64,000 bases of DNA from Blepharisma japonicum. Taxonomy: Eukaryota > Ciliophora > Heterotrichea > Heterotrichida > Blepharismidae. The notes under the pieces are model-generated. The model had not been told where the DNA came from and made no database searches. It worked only from the letters and a program-made list of their open reading frames with translations. The stretch spans positions 434,001-498,000 of the forward strand of contig CATKHK010000014.1 of the NCBI GenBank assembly GCA_949751835.1, given 5' to 3'. The position numbers and the translations under genes are program-made. Every line of letters starts with the position of its first letter. Within the stretch, counting starts at the first letter, position 1. Of this stretch, positions 10,378-23,088 are shown one piece after another.

Positions 10378-11193
10378 ATGAGCCAACAACGCAAACAACA
10401 AAGGGAAGAGGATATCCAACTCCTGTTAGCTGTTAAAGCACATCTTGGTACAAGCAATGTCAGTGAATTTATGAAGCCTTACGTGTTCACAAAGCGTCCA
10501 GATGGACTCAACCTCATCCACTTAGGAAAAACCTGGGAAAAACTTATGCTGGCAGCCAGGGCTATCGTAGCAGTAGAAAATCCACAAGATGTCATTGTGA
10601 TCAGTGCTCGTCCATATGGCCAAAGAGCTGTTTACAAATTTTCGCAGTACACAGAAACCTCATATCTCGCAGGCCGCTGGACCCCTGGTACTTTCACAAA
10701 CCAGCGAATCCCTAAGTTTATGGAGCCAAGATTAATCATTGTAACTGACCCTCTTACAGATTATCAAGCTCTTCAAGAAGCTTCATATGTAAATGTTCCA
10801 ACCATTGCTTTTTGTGACACAGATTCACCAATGAAATTCGTAGATATTGCAATTCCAGTTAATAACAAAGCTAAGAATTCAATTGCTATGATGTATTGGC
10901 TACTTGCTAGAGAAGTTCTATACCTTAGAGGAGCTTTAAGCAGATCTCAACAGTGGGATGTCATGGTTGATTTGTTCATTTGGAGAGATATTGAAGCAGA
11001 AGAAAAGGCCGCTAAGGAGCAAGGACAAGTAACAAGAGAAGCTAAGGTCTATAAGCAAAAAGAAGAGTGGGATCAAGGAGCAGGGGCGCAGGCCGAAGAA
11101 CAGGAAGGAGGAGCTCATTGGGAAGAAGAAAACTGGGGTAACCAAGCAGAAGGAGAATGGACAGAATCAAATCCACCAACATCTTGGGATTAA
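10378..11193 (+). CDS. RPSA: 40S ribosomal protein SA (uS2)
   Basis: The 271-residue protein is the small-subunit protein uS2 (laminin-receptor precursor family). The body matches throughout: [87 protein letters not shown], and [20 protein letters not shown]. The acidic C-terminal tail with repeated Trp-containing blocks (HWEEENW, EGEWTES, TSWD) is typical of the eukaryotic protein. I chose the ATG at 10378; the frame is open slightly upstream but contains no earlier ATG. It works in 40S assembly and near the mRNA exit site. Confidence 0.97.
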   Translation: MSQQRKQQREEDIQLLLAVKAHLGTSNVSEFMKPYVFTKRPDGLNLIHLGKTWEKLMLAARAIVAVENPQDVIVISARPYGQRAVYKFSQYTETSYLAGRWTPGTFTNQRIPKFMEPRLIIVTDPLTDYQALQEASYVNVPTIAFCDTDSPMKFVDIAIPVNNKAKNSIAMMYWLLAREVLYLRGALSRSQQWDVMVDLFIWRDIEAEEKAAKEQGQVTREAKVYKQKEEWDQGAGAQAEEQEGGAHWEEENWGNQAEGEWTESNPPTSWD

Positions 11194-11385
11194 TAAGTAA
11201 TCTTAAGCTTTTTAAAGTCCAAACATGTGATGATTATTTTTTATAATAATTATACGCTAAGCGCACCATAATATCACAAAAAATAAAATTAAGAAAGCGT
11301 CTATCATTATTTTCAAAAATTATTTTTTAACGAGAATTAGACTGAGTTAAATAGAAATCATATCTTTTCAATTAGGAATTCCAAA

Positions 11386-12759
11386 ATGGATAGCAGTGAA
11401 GAAGAAAATCCATTTGATGATATACAGAAATTTGAGAAAAAATTAAAAAATCAGAGAGGAGAAGTATTGGATCGATCTTCAAGTTCAGAGGAAGAAGAAT
11501 TCAAAGAAGTTCCATCCTCAAATTACTCAAATGAAAACGTCAGACTTCAAAATAAGTGCCAATTGCTTATACAACAAGTTGTAGACAAAGAAAGAGAAAT
11601 AGATTCCCTTAGACAAGCTTTAGGCTATGCAAAACCTGAGCCTGAAGAAGCTGAAATTGCTTCAGGTGATTATCGAGATAAAAAGCTTATGGAACTCGCC
11701 AAGAAAAACAGAACTCTACAAGTAGCATTAGAATCAGAAAAAAATCGTGCCGCAAGAGCTATGGAAGAAGTCAACAAGTTAAGAGAACAATTGCTTAAAA
11801 CACAAACAACAAAAGGCTGAAAGCATGATGCCCCTCCTCAGCCTCAAGAAGAAAACTTCAAGCAAAAATATCTCGCCTTAGATAAGCAATATCAAGAAAT
11901 CAAACAAAAGTACCACAACACTAAAGACGAATTTAAAAAAGCCATGAGAATTATAGAAAGAGAAGTAGGAGAATTTGAAAGTTTAGACCAGCTTTCAAAA
12001 TCAGAAACATGAAGAGGAAGGGCTCAACAAATAGACACTCTTAAGTCTAAGCTTAATGATTTAAGACGACAGACAAGCACACGTGGAAAAGCTGATGAAA
12101 TTAGCAGCGCTACTGTAACTAGCTTTAGAAGTGAAGCAGGAGGAGCTGAAGAAAGGAGGAAAGAAATACAAAACTTAAACGAACAGCTTAATAGAACACT
12201 TGAAGAGCTTGATAGCTGAAAGAAAAAAGCACAAGGCTCATCTAGTAGAAAAGCAGCACTCGAAAAAGAACTAAAAGAGTCAAAAGAAAAGCATAAATCA
12301 CACATAAAAACTTTGCTTGAAAAATCAGAAAATGATGACATGCTAATTGCAAGCTTGAAAGAGGAACTGGATAGGGTAAGAAAGTCTAAAGGAATTGTGG
12401 TAAAGCAAGAGCCTGCGAGTCAGCAAAAAGAAATAGAAGAATTAAATTGGCAGCTTGTCAATTTGCATAAGCTGGTAAGTGATTTGCAAGAAGAAGTCAA
12501 AGAGAAGGATGGGATTTTAGAACTGTATAAGAATTTTAAGGGGGATGAAGGAGAAGAAGAGGTTGAAAGTGAAATAGAGTATAAGCAGAGAATAAGGGAT
12601 CTAGAAAGTGAGGTATTAAATTTAAGAGTACAATTGGATAAGAAAAATGCAGGCTCAGAAGATACCAAAATAATAAAAGATCTTTCATCTCAAAATGCAA
12701 GACTTAGGAGTAAGGTTAATGAGCTAACTGAAGAAGTAAGTAAGCTTAAAAATAAATAA
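11386..12759 (+). CDS. CCDC13: CCDC13 homologue (coiled-coil centriolar-satellite/ciliogenesis protein)
   Basis: A single frame from ATG to TAA reads three in-frame TGA as Trp and gives 457 residues. Nearly all of it is coiled coil. Two segments are close to what I know of animal CCDC13: the Trp-containing WRGRAQQIDTLKSKLNDL around residue 210 (animal WRGRAQQI), and IKTLLEKSENDDMLIASLKE around residue 310 (animal MKTL.EK...DDELI.AL). The first contains a TGA-coded Trp, which supports the recoding. CCDC13 localises to centriolar satellites in human cells and is needed for ciliogenesis. The N-terminus is acidic (SSEEENPFDD, SSSSEEEEF). Confidence 0.85.
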
Positions 12760-12908
12760 AGTCAGCTGTATTAAAAAAATAATTTTTTAAACATTTCCAT
12801 AAGCATTAATCATCTGCAGAATGCTATTTATTAATTCTTTATCCTTTTAATTTTGAGAGCAGGAGCCACACTTAAGACACTAAATTAGTAATCACAAAAT
12901 TTAGTTAG

Positions 12909-13286
12909 CTATAAAAGCTTGTTAAACTTCTCTGCAACTACTTGAGGGTTATCTTCTGACAGCTTTCTGATTCCATGGCTTCGATGATCAAAGGTGCATC
13001 CATGTGCTTCTGGGACTCTATGTTTTGCGCAGAAAGGATAGTTGCATTTGCACTTGAAAATAAGAGGCCCTACTCTTTTCTTGCAAGTTCAGCATCGATC
13101 TGAATCACATAATGGCTCAGGTTCTTCCTCCTTATTTTCCTCAGGAATTATTTGGGTACTTGAAATAAGTTCTGGCAAAGCTTTATTTGCTTCTGTTTTA
13201 AGACTCTCTATTTTAAAACACATAGAGCACATTCCGTTTTGGTTTCCGTAAAATTTTTTGCAGCACCTACACATTTGAGATTCCAT
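12909..13286 (-). CDS. A20/AN1 zinc-finger protein (ZFAND/SAP type)
   Basis: The frame from ATG 13286 to TAG, with one TGA read as Trp, gives 125 residues. An N-terminal A20 finger is present (CRCCKKFYGNQNGMCSMCF) and a C-terminal AN1 finger (CKKRVGPLIFKCKCNYPFC, then H-x5-H-x-C with AHGCTFDHRSHG). The terminal segment with DNPQVVAEKFNKL is typical of ZFAND5/6 and plant stress-associated proteins. The first Cys pair of A20 is more tightly spaced than usual. These proteins bind ubiquitin through A20 and link stress responses to the proteasome. The AN1 finger appears only when TGA is read as Trp. Confidence 0.9.
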
Positions 13287-13985
13287 ATCAATTTTTATCA
13301 CCTTAAAAACGGTTTGTAATGCGAATTTATATATTCTATTGTTAATATTACCTATTTTCTATAAGATACAAATTATATGTAAGATTGAAGCATCTGTATA
13401 TGGAGATTTAAGGACCTCTAATAAAATTTGGTTTATCTAAAATCTAACAAACAATTAATTTAGTTAAATATTAAAAAATATTTTTAGTTGGAGAAAATCT
13501 GTTAAAAAGAAAATATTTTTATATCAAAGTAAATTTTTATTCAATTTTAAAATGGGTTTAATCTTAGATATCTTTGTTCACATATAAAACTTAGATCAAT
13601 TATAATAAAAATTTGAACCTTGAATGCAGAACTGATATTTCACATATCATAAAAGTGCGCAATTCATATATGTAATTCAATTTATTCTTTTATGACATTA
13701 GACTTCATTATTTATTGACATTGATAATCTTTTCAAAGTAAATAGTTAGTCTTCAATCATTAGCTGCTTTTATTACAAAATAGCCAAATCATAAGTTGAT
13801 TTACTTGAAAAATTCATAAAATCCTGGAATATCGAAGATAAAAGCCTAATAAACTCCCAAACATCACATCAATCTAAAATCGTAAAACCCTACAACATTT
13901 ACCTCATCAAGTTCTCTTTGTTCAATCATATTTTATTCCTCATCCTTCAGAACCTCTTTACTCCTAAAAGAAGTCAAATATATAA
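13287..13985. other. Divergent intergenic region, about 700 nt
   Basis: AT-rich spacer between the A20/AN1 gene (minus) and the IFT139 gene (plus). It is one of the longest gaps in the window. Only very short frames occur (at most about 27 codons). No tRNA-like or repeated structure was seen. Confidence 0.55.
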
Positions 13986-16900
13986 ATGGAAACTATCCTT
14001 ACATCCATTCAATACTTCGCCCGCCAAGGCTTTTACCACCACATTATCGAAACCTGTGAAGGGGAGATGCGCAGAGGTCAAGACACAACTTTAGCCTTCT
14101 GGCGAGCCTTCGGAATTTTTAAAGAAGGATCAGTTACTGAAGCTATTCGAGAACTTGACAATCTAATGCAGCGGCGAGATATACAATACCCTGCCTGCTG
14201 TGCCATAATTTATTACCACAAGCAATGCAAACTTGTAGATCAAGAAGCAGTCATGAGATTCAAAAATCAAAAACCAATGTTTAAATCATCTGCAGGCGAT
14301 GCAAGCTTATTGATGGCTGCTCAGTTTATGAGCCTTACAGGTAAGAACAATAAGTCAAGGCAGCATGTGACTGAAGTGCTTGATAGGAACTCTGGAAATC
14401 TGCAAGCTTTAAATGTATATGGATGGAATGAGCTTTTAACAGACCAAGAAGGAGATATACAAAGTGCTTCAAGAGCATTTGATCAGGTTATTGAAGAAAG
14501 CGGTGAATTAGTCTATACTAGATATATTGATGCTTTATTAGGAAAAGTGAAGTGTTATGAAACTGCTAAAAAATTTAAAGAAATTGTGGAAATTCTTAAT
14601 GATATGCTAGTAAAAAACCCAAAATTCGTGCCAGTGCTTCTCGAAAAAGCAAAAGTGCAAATGATGATAGGAGACTGAGATGAAATTGTGGAAACTGTTC
14701 AAAGAATTCTTGTGGCATCAAATAAAAACATTGAAGCACTAAGAATTTGGGCGTTTCATGCTCTAGCTAGAGAAGCTTCTTTTGACGTTGCTGTAGAAAA
14801 ACTCAAAGAGCTTCACACAGCATTAGTTCAAAAAGAACCAAAAAACCCACACTTATATATTGAATTTATTAAACCAATTGCAAGAATTGCAGGACGAAAG
14901 CAAGTTATTTTAGAACAAACCTTGTCCATTGCACAAGAAGCTAGAAGGCTTAAACCAGATTCAAGTGAAGTCCTTCTTGAACTAGGTGAACAATTAAGGC
15001 TTCTAGGAGATTATAATGCTGCAATACAAACTTTTACTGAAGCTTCCCAGAAAGATGAGGCTAATATCCAAGCTATTAATAAAATAATCCATTGTAAAAT
15101 ACTTCAAGGCCACTATACTGATGCTGCTCAACAAATGGAATTTTTATTTGAAATTGAAGAAGCCAATGGGAGAAGCGCCGAAGTCACTTTTATTGCTAGT
15201 CTTTTAGCGTGGAAAAAAGACCAGGATAAAAAAGAAGCTATTAGGCTATTAGATGAAGCTTTAAGCTTGCATGTATCTGCAAGCAAACAGCTAAGTCCTG
15301 GCTTTGAGTTTTATACAAAGCTGAATCCTGATTTCTTGGTAGAAATTGCTAAAGAATATTTACAATATTTAGGACTTAAGCCACTTCCAAAAACAGGAAA
15401 ACCTCCTCATTACTTGGTAAGAGGTGCCAAACTGCTAGAAACAATCACTAAGCAGATCCCAGGCATTATTGAAGGACATTTAATGCTTGCTAAAGCAAAA
15501 TACATTTCTAATGACAACCAAGCTGCCCAAAGATATATACAAATAGCATTACAGCTTGATCCTGACTGTATTGATGCCTTAATTATAAATGCCCTTATTA
15601 ATCTTCAAGACTCCCAATACTTAGCAGCTTCATCATCTTTAGAGCAAGCCTTAGCCAGAAATTTCATGATCAGAGAAAACCCTATGTTTATGCTTGTCAA
15701 AGGTACAGTCGAAATGAAACAAGGAAAGTACGTAGACGCCTTAAAAACTTTTGAAGCTGGAATTAACCTTCCAGGTGTCAGATCTCCAGCACCTCCTAAC
15801 AAAAAATCGCAGCTTTTCTTAACTCTTTCTGAAGAAGACAGAGCCATCATATATGCAAACTTAGCTATTTGTTATGCAGAAAATAAAAAACTCCCAGAAG
15901 CTACACGAATTATGGCTGAAGCAATTGGTGAATTTGCAGGAACATCAGCAGAAGTAATTGTTGTTATTGCTAATAGTGAGATTTCTTTAAAGAAAGGAGA
16001 CTTAAAGCAAGCTTTGAATATCTTAAATGGGATATTGCCAGAAAATCCTCAATATAAAGAAGCAAAAGTGGCACAAGCTGATATCTATTTGAATAATATG
16101 CAAAATAGAAGGCTTTATGCTAAATGCTACTATGATATTGTTACCCAAGAAGAGTCTGTAGAAAACTATTTGCTTCTTGGAGAAGCTTTAATGAGAATCC
16201 AAGAGCCTGAAGAGGCAATTAAAGTTTATGAAAAAGCATTGAGGCAAAAGCCTGATGATCTATTTTTAACAAAAGAAATTGGAAGAGCATTGGTGCTAAC
16301 CCATGACTACCAAAGAGCAATACAGTATTATGAATCTGCCTCTAGAGCTGATCCGAGGAAATCTGAATTACTAACTGATCTTGCTAGGCTTTATTTGAGG
16401 CTTAAAGATTATCATTCTGCAAATCTTGTTCTTGAACAAGCATTGAAAGCGCCTGTTAATGATATCAGCTCAATGCGACAGGCTGCTCAAAATTTCTTGC
16501 TCCAAGCCAAAGTCTTCCTTAAAAGCACCACAAATGAAGACCCATTAAATCTCCAACCACTGCCATCAGCAGCAAATGCATTGGAAAATGCTAAAACGCT
16601 GCAAACTGATTTATTAGCTTCAGCACGTGATATGGCGCCTGACCAAGTGAATATTGAGAGAAACACATGTGCAGATATTTTATTCCAGCTTGGACAATAT
16701 TATGAATTAAGAGAAAAAAAGCCTGATCAAGCTTTAAATTGTTATTTAGAGTCTCTCAATCATAATGAAATGAATGAAAAAGCTATAATTTCTATTGCAT
16801 ATTTATATGAAAGCCAAGGCGATGCTCAAAGGTGTATGCAATTTTGTCAAAGGATGCTGAGAATAAACCCAGGAAATGAAGAAGCGTCAGAACTTATGGC

Positions 16901-17915
16901 TGAGCTACTATTACAGCAAAATTCAATTGATGAAGCTTTAGTTTGCTATCAAAGATTGCTTGAAAATAAGACAGATCAGTATAAAATCTTATCAAAACTT
17001 TTAAATATGTTGAGGAGAGCTGGAAGAATTGACGCTTTTCAAGATTTTTTGAAAAATGCAGAAAAAATAAAAGGAAGAAACGCAGATGCTGGGTTAGCTT
17101 ATTGCAAAGGCTTATTCTATAAATATTCTGGAAAAATAAAAGAAGCATTAGAAGAGCTGAATAAAGCTAGGAATGATGCTGTTTTCGGCCAGCCAAGCTT
17201 AGAAGTAATGATAAAACTTTATCTCAATCCTAATGATGAAGCAATGTGGTCACCTGGTAGAGTTGCTTCAGAAAGCGTCAATGCTGCAGAAAGTCTTGTA
17301 AAAGAATTGATAGTAAAATCATATAGCTTAAAAGCTGCCACACTTGAAGCATTTGTTTCTATAGCTAAAGGCCAGCGAGATACAATTGAGAAAGCATTCC
17401 AAAGCCTTTCAGAAATTCTCCAAGCCAATAATTTTTATGTCCCAGCAATAATAATATACTCCTTAGGTAAATGCGCAGCAAACAGACAAGAGGACGCAAA
17501 ACATCAGCTCCGAAGCCTTGCAAAAATTCCTTATCATGCTGAATTTGCTGAAGATTTCGAAAAAGGTTGGCTTATGCTAGCTGAAATATACATAGATAGC
17601 AATAATTTAGACTTATCACAAGACCTTTTGCAGCGATGCTTAAGGTATAACCAATCTTGCAGCCGTGCAATGGAGTTATTAGGCTTAATAAAAGAAAGAG
17701 AAGGAAATTATAAGGAATCAAGCAATTTTTACGAGTCAGCATGACGACTTTCCAAGAGCTCCTCAATTGGTTTTAGGTTAGCATTTAATTACCTCAAAGC
17801 AAGAAGATTTGTTGATGCTATTGACGTCAGCAAAGAGGTCCTGAAACTGTTTCCTGATTACCCAAGAATTAAACAAGAAATATTAGATAAAGCAAGAGAA
17901 TCCTTAAGACCTTAA
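13986..17915 (+). CDS. IFT139: Intraflagellar transport protein 139 (TTC21B), IFT-A
   Basis: One frame runs from ATG 13986 to TAA 17913-17915, reading TGA as Trp at about 14676 and 17742. The 1309 residues are close to the 1316 of human TTC21B. It is built of TPR repeats from end to end, for example [17 protein letters not shown] and [20 protein letters not shown]. The N-terminus ([19 protein letters not shown], then [20 protein letters not shown]) matches the family start. IFT139 is a peripheral subunit of IFT-A, needed for retrograde transport and ciliary import. Its short upstream region and lack of introns suggest constitutive expression, which is inference. Confidence 0.95.
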
Positions 17916-18008
17916 ATTTACGATAAAATATTTGCTTATTTCTCATTATTACAAGCATTCTAGTTAAACTATCTAAATATGAATTTAATTAATCTTGGCC
18001 ATTTATAA

Positions 18009-18431
18009 ATGACTTCATTCAAGGAAGCACAAGCTAAAGGCATCAGGTGGCCTCAAGGACCTGATGATCTTTGCCCATCAAAGATCGAAAACACCTATCT
18101 CTATGGAGGTGGCCGCACAACGAAATTCAAGATCTTATTAGCAGAAATCTCAGTTTTATGGGGAGGGTTCAATATTGCTCTTGACAAATATCTTCTCAAG
18201 AACAGGCATAATGTTAAGAACAATTTTTTCTTAGAAAGAACAATGATTTGGTCGTCAAGATATTATCTCCCTTGCATGCTTGTACTCTGGGGATTCATCC
18301 CTATTAGTCAAGCAACTTATTGGTGGGTACTTAAGGTTTCGGTGGGAGCTAAGCCTAATGTTTCTCGCGACCCTGTGCCTAACTGGAAACCAGGTGAGAA
18401 TCCTTTCTATGATAAGGTAGAAGAAGATTAA
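18009..18431 (+). CDS. Small membrane protein, possibly mitochondrial
   Basis: The 140-residue protein has one or two hydrophobic segments, at about residues 40-60 (FKILLAEISVLWGGFNIAL) and 87-111 (YYLPCMLVLWGFIPISQATY). Both ends are polar, and the C-terminus is proline-rich (DPVPNWKPGENPFYDK). The size and shape fit a small accessory subunit of a mitochondrial respiratory complex, of which ciliates have many lineage-specific ones, but no family motif proves this. It lies 93 nt downstream of the IFT139 gene on the same strand. Confidence 0.7.
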   Translation: MTSFKEAQAKGIRWPQGPDDLCPSKIENTYLYGGGRTTKFKILLAEISVLWGGFNIALDKYLLKNRHNVKNNFFLERTMIWSSRYYLPCMLVLWGFIPISQATYWWVLKVSVGAKPNVSRDPVPNWKPGENPFYDKVEED

Positions 18432-18592
18432 GCTTAATAAAAGCTAAATAGGAATATTTGACTGAAATTTAGAATAAATGCCTCTACTGCTAGTGGAGAG
18501 AGCATATTAATAAGTTTAAATTCTATGAGTATTCTTGAATGCAAATTAGAATATTTCTTGTTAATTGCTTTTTCACTGATATTAAATTTAAA

Positions 18593-19057
18593 TTAAATCA
18601 CGTATTTCCCCACTTCTTGTGGATCAATCTCTTCAGAGCTAGATCCAGAGCTTTCTTCACTTGATGAGCTTGCTTCAAGATAATTATATTCTCCATCAGG
18701 GTTTTCTTCATCATTGTCTTTTTCATATTCTAATTATTACCCACCTTCGTCAATTCCATTTTCCTGCGTTTTATTCTCTTCATCTTGATTTTCTTCTTCG
18801 CTTGATTCTTCTTCACTTGATTCTTCTTCAGCCTCAAGTTCTGCTAAATCTTCTGCTTTTTCTGGATATTTTTTACTTTTATCAATAGTGAATGGCAATA
18901 TTTCTTTGAACTGAAGAACAAGCTTATTATTTGGCTCCACTTTTAGGACTATATTAATTATACTCTCCTCAGCTAAACTTAATGCTTCTGTGAATTCTTT
19001 CTGCTGTATGTGAGTTATAAATTGCATTAAGTTGAGTATATGACTGTCTTCTTCCAT
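18593..19057 (-). CDS. ERICH2-like glutamate-rich protein (one 15-nt intron)
   Basis: The coding sequence is complement(join(18593..18729, 18745..19057)), 149 residues. The N-terminal 65 residues form a helical segment (LMQFITHIQQKEFTEALSLA, then VEPNNKLVLQFKEILPF). That pattern is like the conserved domain of ERICH2, where a helix pair of the form A..L...IL..EP.N..A..F..L precedes an acidic tail. From about residue 75 the protein is Glu/Ser-rich (EESSEEESSEEENQDEE). ERICH2 is linked to sperm flagella in mammals. The assignment rests on remembered similarity. The gene is divergent from the B-box/Kelch gene, 235 nt away. Confidence 0.6.
18730..18744 (-). other. 15-nt spliceosomal intron
   Basis: GTGGGTAATAATTAG on the minus strand, phase 1. 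It has an atypical 5' end (GTGGG rather than GTAA). Removal joins NGIDE to EYEKDND. If retained, an in-frame TAA follows at once. Confidence 0.75.
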
Positions 19058-19292
19058 TATTTTGTTTCTAATTTAGCTCAATGAATTATTTTATGTGTAA
19101 AATGGCATATCTATTGATAAGAATGCATCTGAATAGTCTTAAAAATAAATTAAAGTTATAATAAAAACGGTTTCAGCATATATATAGACATTAAAGCAGC
19201 CTAGAATTATATAAGAAAATTCTGAATAATGTACTTGACGCATTTTTTCAAAGAATAACAATGTTTTTCTCTATTTGCAAATTCATTAATAA

Positions 19293-21170
19293 ATGTCCAA
19301 TCAGCTCTTGAATTGTATAGTCTGTCAAGAGAAAGCAAAGTTAATTTGTTTTTGCTCAAATATTTCTCTATGTGAAAAATGTATTGGAAAGCACCTCCTA
19401 GATAATCCATCAATATCTCACAAACCAGTCCCTTTAAGTGATTTATCTTTGTCTCCAAAATATACTCAAAACCTTGAAGATTTAAATAAAGAAGAAGAAA
19501 AATTTCTACGAGTAGCAGCACATCAACAAGAAGTAATCAGCGCAATTCAGTCAAAACTCGCAAATGAGATTCTTGAGCTCGATGAATTTAAAAATATTTC
19601 ATTACAAGTCATAGCTGAGTTTATTAAAGGTGTGCAGAGAGAAGTGGCAGATGCCTCGAAATTTATCAATACTTTTGTTACTGAGAAATGTAATGATGCA
19701 CAAAAGGAATTAAGAAATGCATTGGTGCTATTAAAGCTTTCACATGATTCAAATCATCCGATTTTGAGCTTGCTTTTAAAGTGTAAATCAGTGGAAGAGG
19801 TGAGAAATATTGATATTACAAAGAAAGATCTTAAATTTAAAGAGCTAGGAATCAAAGAAAGCGTGAAAGATGCCGTTTATTTTTGTTTTGATATATTGAA
19901 GGATAACACTATTATGGCAAATAGACTTCCTCAAGCTCATCCTGGCGATAAGGCAGATAAACATGAGACAATTAAAAAATCAAAAATTGCAATGCCAGGT
20001 TCCAGATTTGAAAAAAATGGAATAGAGGCATCGCCTGTTAGGCTAGAAAGAGCACTATCTGATAACGCAGTAGAAAGATTTTCATTACCCTCAAGTAATG
20101 GAGTACCTCGGAAAGCGATACCAGTACCAGGCCTCCAAAGTGTGAAGACTGAAAACATCAACTCTCATGATGCTCCTTTAAAAACGCACCATTCCAGAGA
20201 AATACCTGTTATTTCACACAGCAAAACCGCCCCCTCAAAAAATCCTTTCAGAGAGTCAAGATCCCCAGCTGCAGAATCTCCTTCAAGGAAACTAAATCTC
20301 TCCTTAAGATCTGCAAAAAGCATAGAGCTAGGTGTTCTTAAAGGCAGACTCTCAGTAGATCCCCGAATGCAACAAACCTCTTTATTTCAAAAATCCCGAA
20401 GCCCTGATCCTCTACCCCCATCTTTATATTGTTTTATCCCTGAATCCTCAAGATTGATTATTTACAACACATCTACCAAAGACTCAGAAGAAATTATATT
20501 TGAAAATGACATTTTTTACTCTAAAAGCTCTTGGGGTGTCAGTGAAGATGGGAAATTAATTCTTACTGGAGGCTATGACGGGAATGCTTTAAAACATACA
20601 TTTATGTATAACTTATATGACAAATTTACAGAAAAAGTGCCAAATCTGATGCAGGCACGATATAATCATGCACAAGTGGCATTAGGAAATTATGTGTATG
20701 CTCTTGGAGGATTTAACACAAATCCGATGAAAGAATGTGAAAGATTGAACCTTAATACTAAAAAGTGGCAAAAAACAGGTAATTTGAACGTTGCAAGAGA
20801 CTGTCATGCAGCATGTGTTCATAGTGGAAGAATTTTTGTGGCTGGAGGAAGCGGGATTGACTCCATTGAAGCTTTTAATGCTGTGAGTGAAAAATTTTCC
20901 TTAATAAGAGTCAGACTATCAGTCCCTGGACGATGCTGCATGTTTCCTCACAATAAAACAATCCTGCTCTTCCAAAGGAAAAAAGCAATTTGCCTGTGCC
21001 CGACAAGCATGTCTTGCACCGAAATCTCCACAATCCAAGAAGCTGAGTGATGAACTCCAGGAGATCCTGTTATTACTGATGAGTATGTATATTTTATTAC
21101 ACAGTTCAATGCATTTAAATTCCAATCTGCAACTGGAACAATTGAGCTTGAATACACGTTTAATTTATAA
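19293..21170 (+). CDS. B-box-like zinc finger and Kelch-repeat protein
   Basis: ATG 19293 to TAA 21168-21170, with two consecutive TGA codons (around 21048-21053) read as Trp-Trp, gives 625 residues. Residues about 8-45 form a B-box-like finger (CIVCQEKAKLICFC, SLCEKCIGKH, then a later His). A helical region at about 60-130 may be a coiled coil. A disordered Ser/Pro/basic stretch covers about 210-370. The C-terminal 240 residues hold Kelch-type repeats (ILTGGYDGNALKHTFMYNL, YNHAQVALGNYVYALGGFN, RDCHAACVHSGRIFVAGGSG). B-box plus Kelch is common in ciliates. It may be a substrate adaptor or cytoskeletal linker, which is inference. Only 23 nt separate it from the next gene. Confidence 0.85.
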
Positions 21171-21193
21171 CTAATTTTACTAATTTTTTAAAA

Positions 21194-22954
21194 ATGTCTA
21201 AATTCCAAAGGCCGACTAATGAATTAGACCAAATTCAAACCCGAAAACTATTCCAGCTTATAAAGCAAGAAACACAAGTATTTAGGGGATGAAGCAAAGA
21301 AGAGCTTAATACGCTGTCAGACCTTGGAATCACTTTGAAATTTTTTGCAAATAATCAGATTGTGAGAAGAGGAGAAATTGTGGAATGGTTCGGAATTGTT
21401 TTAAGCGGAGGCGGAATTGTGTCAAGCGATTTTTTAAAACTTGGAGTTATAGGAGTAGGAGATCTTATAGGTTATATGGGAGTATTAGAGCTTAAAGATA
21501 ATGCGCGGCATAGGTTTGATATAATTGCGAATGATGATGGGTATATCAGTGTATTTTATCTTGAAGATATCAAAGCAATGCATAGAAAACAGACGAAAAT
21601 TGTATTCAAGTTTTATGAGATGTTAGCTTATAGAGTTTTAGACGTGATGTATTATCAATATACATCTGAGCAGTTTCTCCATCCTCCAAGAATTCAAACA
21701 ACTGATTATTCCTCAAAAAAGCTGCTTGAACTTATTAATCTTCATAGGGAATTTTCTCGAAAAGTTACCAATTTCTTAGAAAGACTTGACTTGAAAGTAT
21801 TCCTAAGTCTCTGCAAAATTGTAAATTTTGAACCAAATCAACTGATTTTGAAAAAAGGGTACTCAGAAAATGCACTCTTTGTGGTGATTAAAGGAGACTT
21901 GGCAGAAATGCAGGATTATATGTCAATTTTTATCAAAGAAGAAGCTATTTTTGGAATGGAGCATTTTTTAAGCCCTGGGAAGTTATGGGAAAGTGATATT
22001 ATTGGGCATACTCATGGATTCATGCTAATGGTTCATAGAGATATACTTAATGAAATAGCATCACGAGCTCCTGCAATTGCTGTAAAAATTTATAAATTGA
22101 TATTTAACCTTCATTGCTCTCTATTTATCAGAGACAAAGAGCCAAAACTATTTCTTCCAAGGGATTATTTATCAAGTGAAGAACTATTTGTAGAGTTAGA
22201 TGTCGGAAAAGCTGTAGCTATACGGCAACGAGATCCAAATCGCCAGCTAAGCTATCACCCAGACCGATCATTCGAAGATGTCTTTTTCAACAACCAAACA
22301 ACTCCTGCAAATCCGCCTCTTTTCGTATTTTATCGCTATAATGAGCAAATAAAACAGCTCCAAAAACCTATCCAAAAACCAGAAGTTCTAGGGTCAATTT
22401 TTTTAAACGAAAAATTGCAAAAGCAAAGACTAGAAGATGAAGCAACAAGAAAAAGGGGAAAAAGAGGTGCAATGAGAAGATCCCCTGCAAAGAAAAAAAT
22501 GACTGAAGAAATGAAAAAAGAGCTCGCAAAAACTGAAGGAGGGTACATTGATTATGTGGAAGAACTTGAAGGAGCTGTCGAAGAATTAAAATCAACGAAA
22601 ATTGAGCATGAAAATTTTAAGAAGAGAATTGAGTTCTTGGAAAAGGAAAATGAAAGTTTGAAAGAGAAATTAAATGAGGAACAGCTGAAAAGAGAGCATT
22701 TTGAAGTAAAACTACAGAAGCATGCAGTTGTTAAGGACATTGCAAGATGGGATGAAATCAAGCCTTCAATGAATTCAGCACAGCAAAAGATTTTAAATAG
22801 GAATTTCCAAGATATTGCGAATGAACAGATGAGAGCACATAGAAAGCATGCGATTACTTGGAAATATGCGATGAAGTGGATTGAGTTTGTAAAGAAAAGA
22901 AAAAAGGAAAGAGAAATTATGGAAAGGAAGAAATTTTGGCCTGGAGAATGGTAA
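21194..22954 (+). CDS. Protein with degenerate cyclic-nucleotide-binding domains and coiled coil
   Basis: ATG 21194 to TAA, one TGA (near 21290) read as Trp, 586 residues. Two cyclic-nucleotide-binding-like folds can be traced, at about residues 47-130 (FFANNQIVRRGEIVEWFGIV) and 190-290 (FEPNQLILKKGYSENALFVV, then KGDLAEMQ and FGMEHFLS). Neither has the FGE...RA phosphate-binding cassette, so they probably do not bind a nucleotide. Residues about 430-510 form a coiled coil. The C-terminus is basic and helical and ends in FWPGEW. The architecture resembles CNBD-type proteins associated with sperm and cilia; this is inference. Confidence 0.8.
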
Positions 22955-23088
22955 CTAGTTATTTAATAAATTTAAATTCAATTAAATTTATAGAATCCGG
23001 AAATAAGAAATCACTTTAAGAATTTAAGCATAAATAAATAAATTTTCCACTAAATTAATCTAAATCAATTCTTTATTTAAATCAGCCA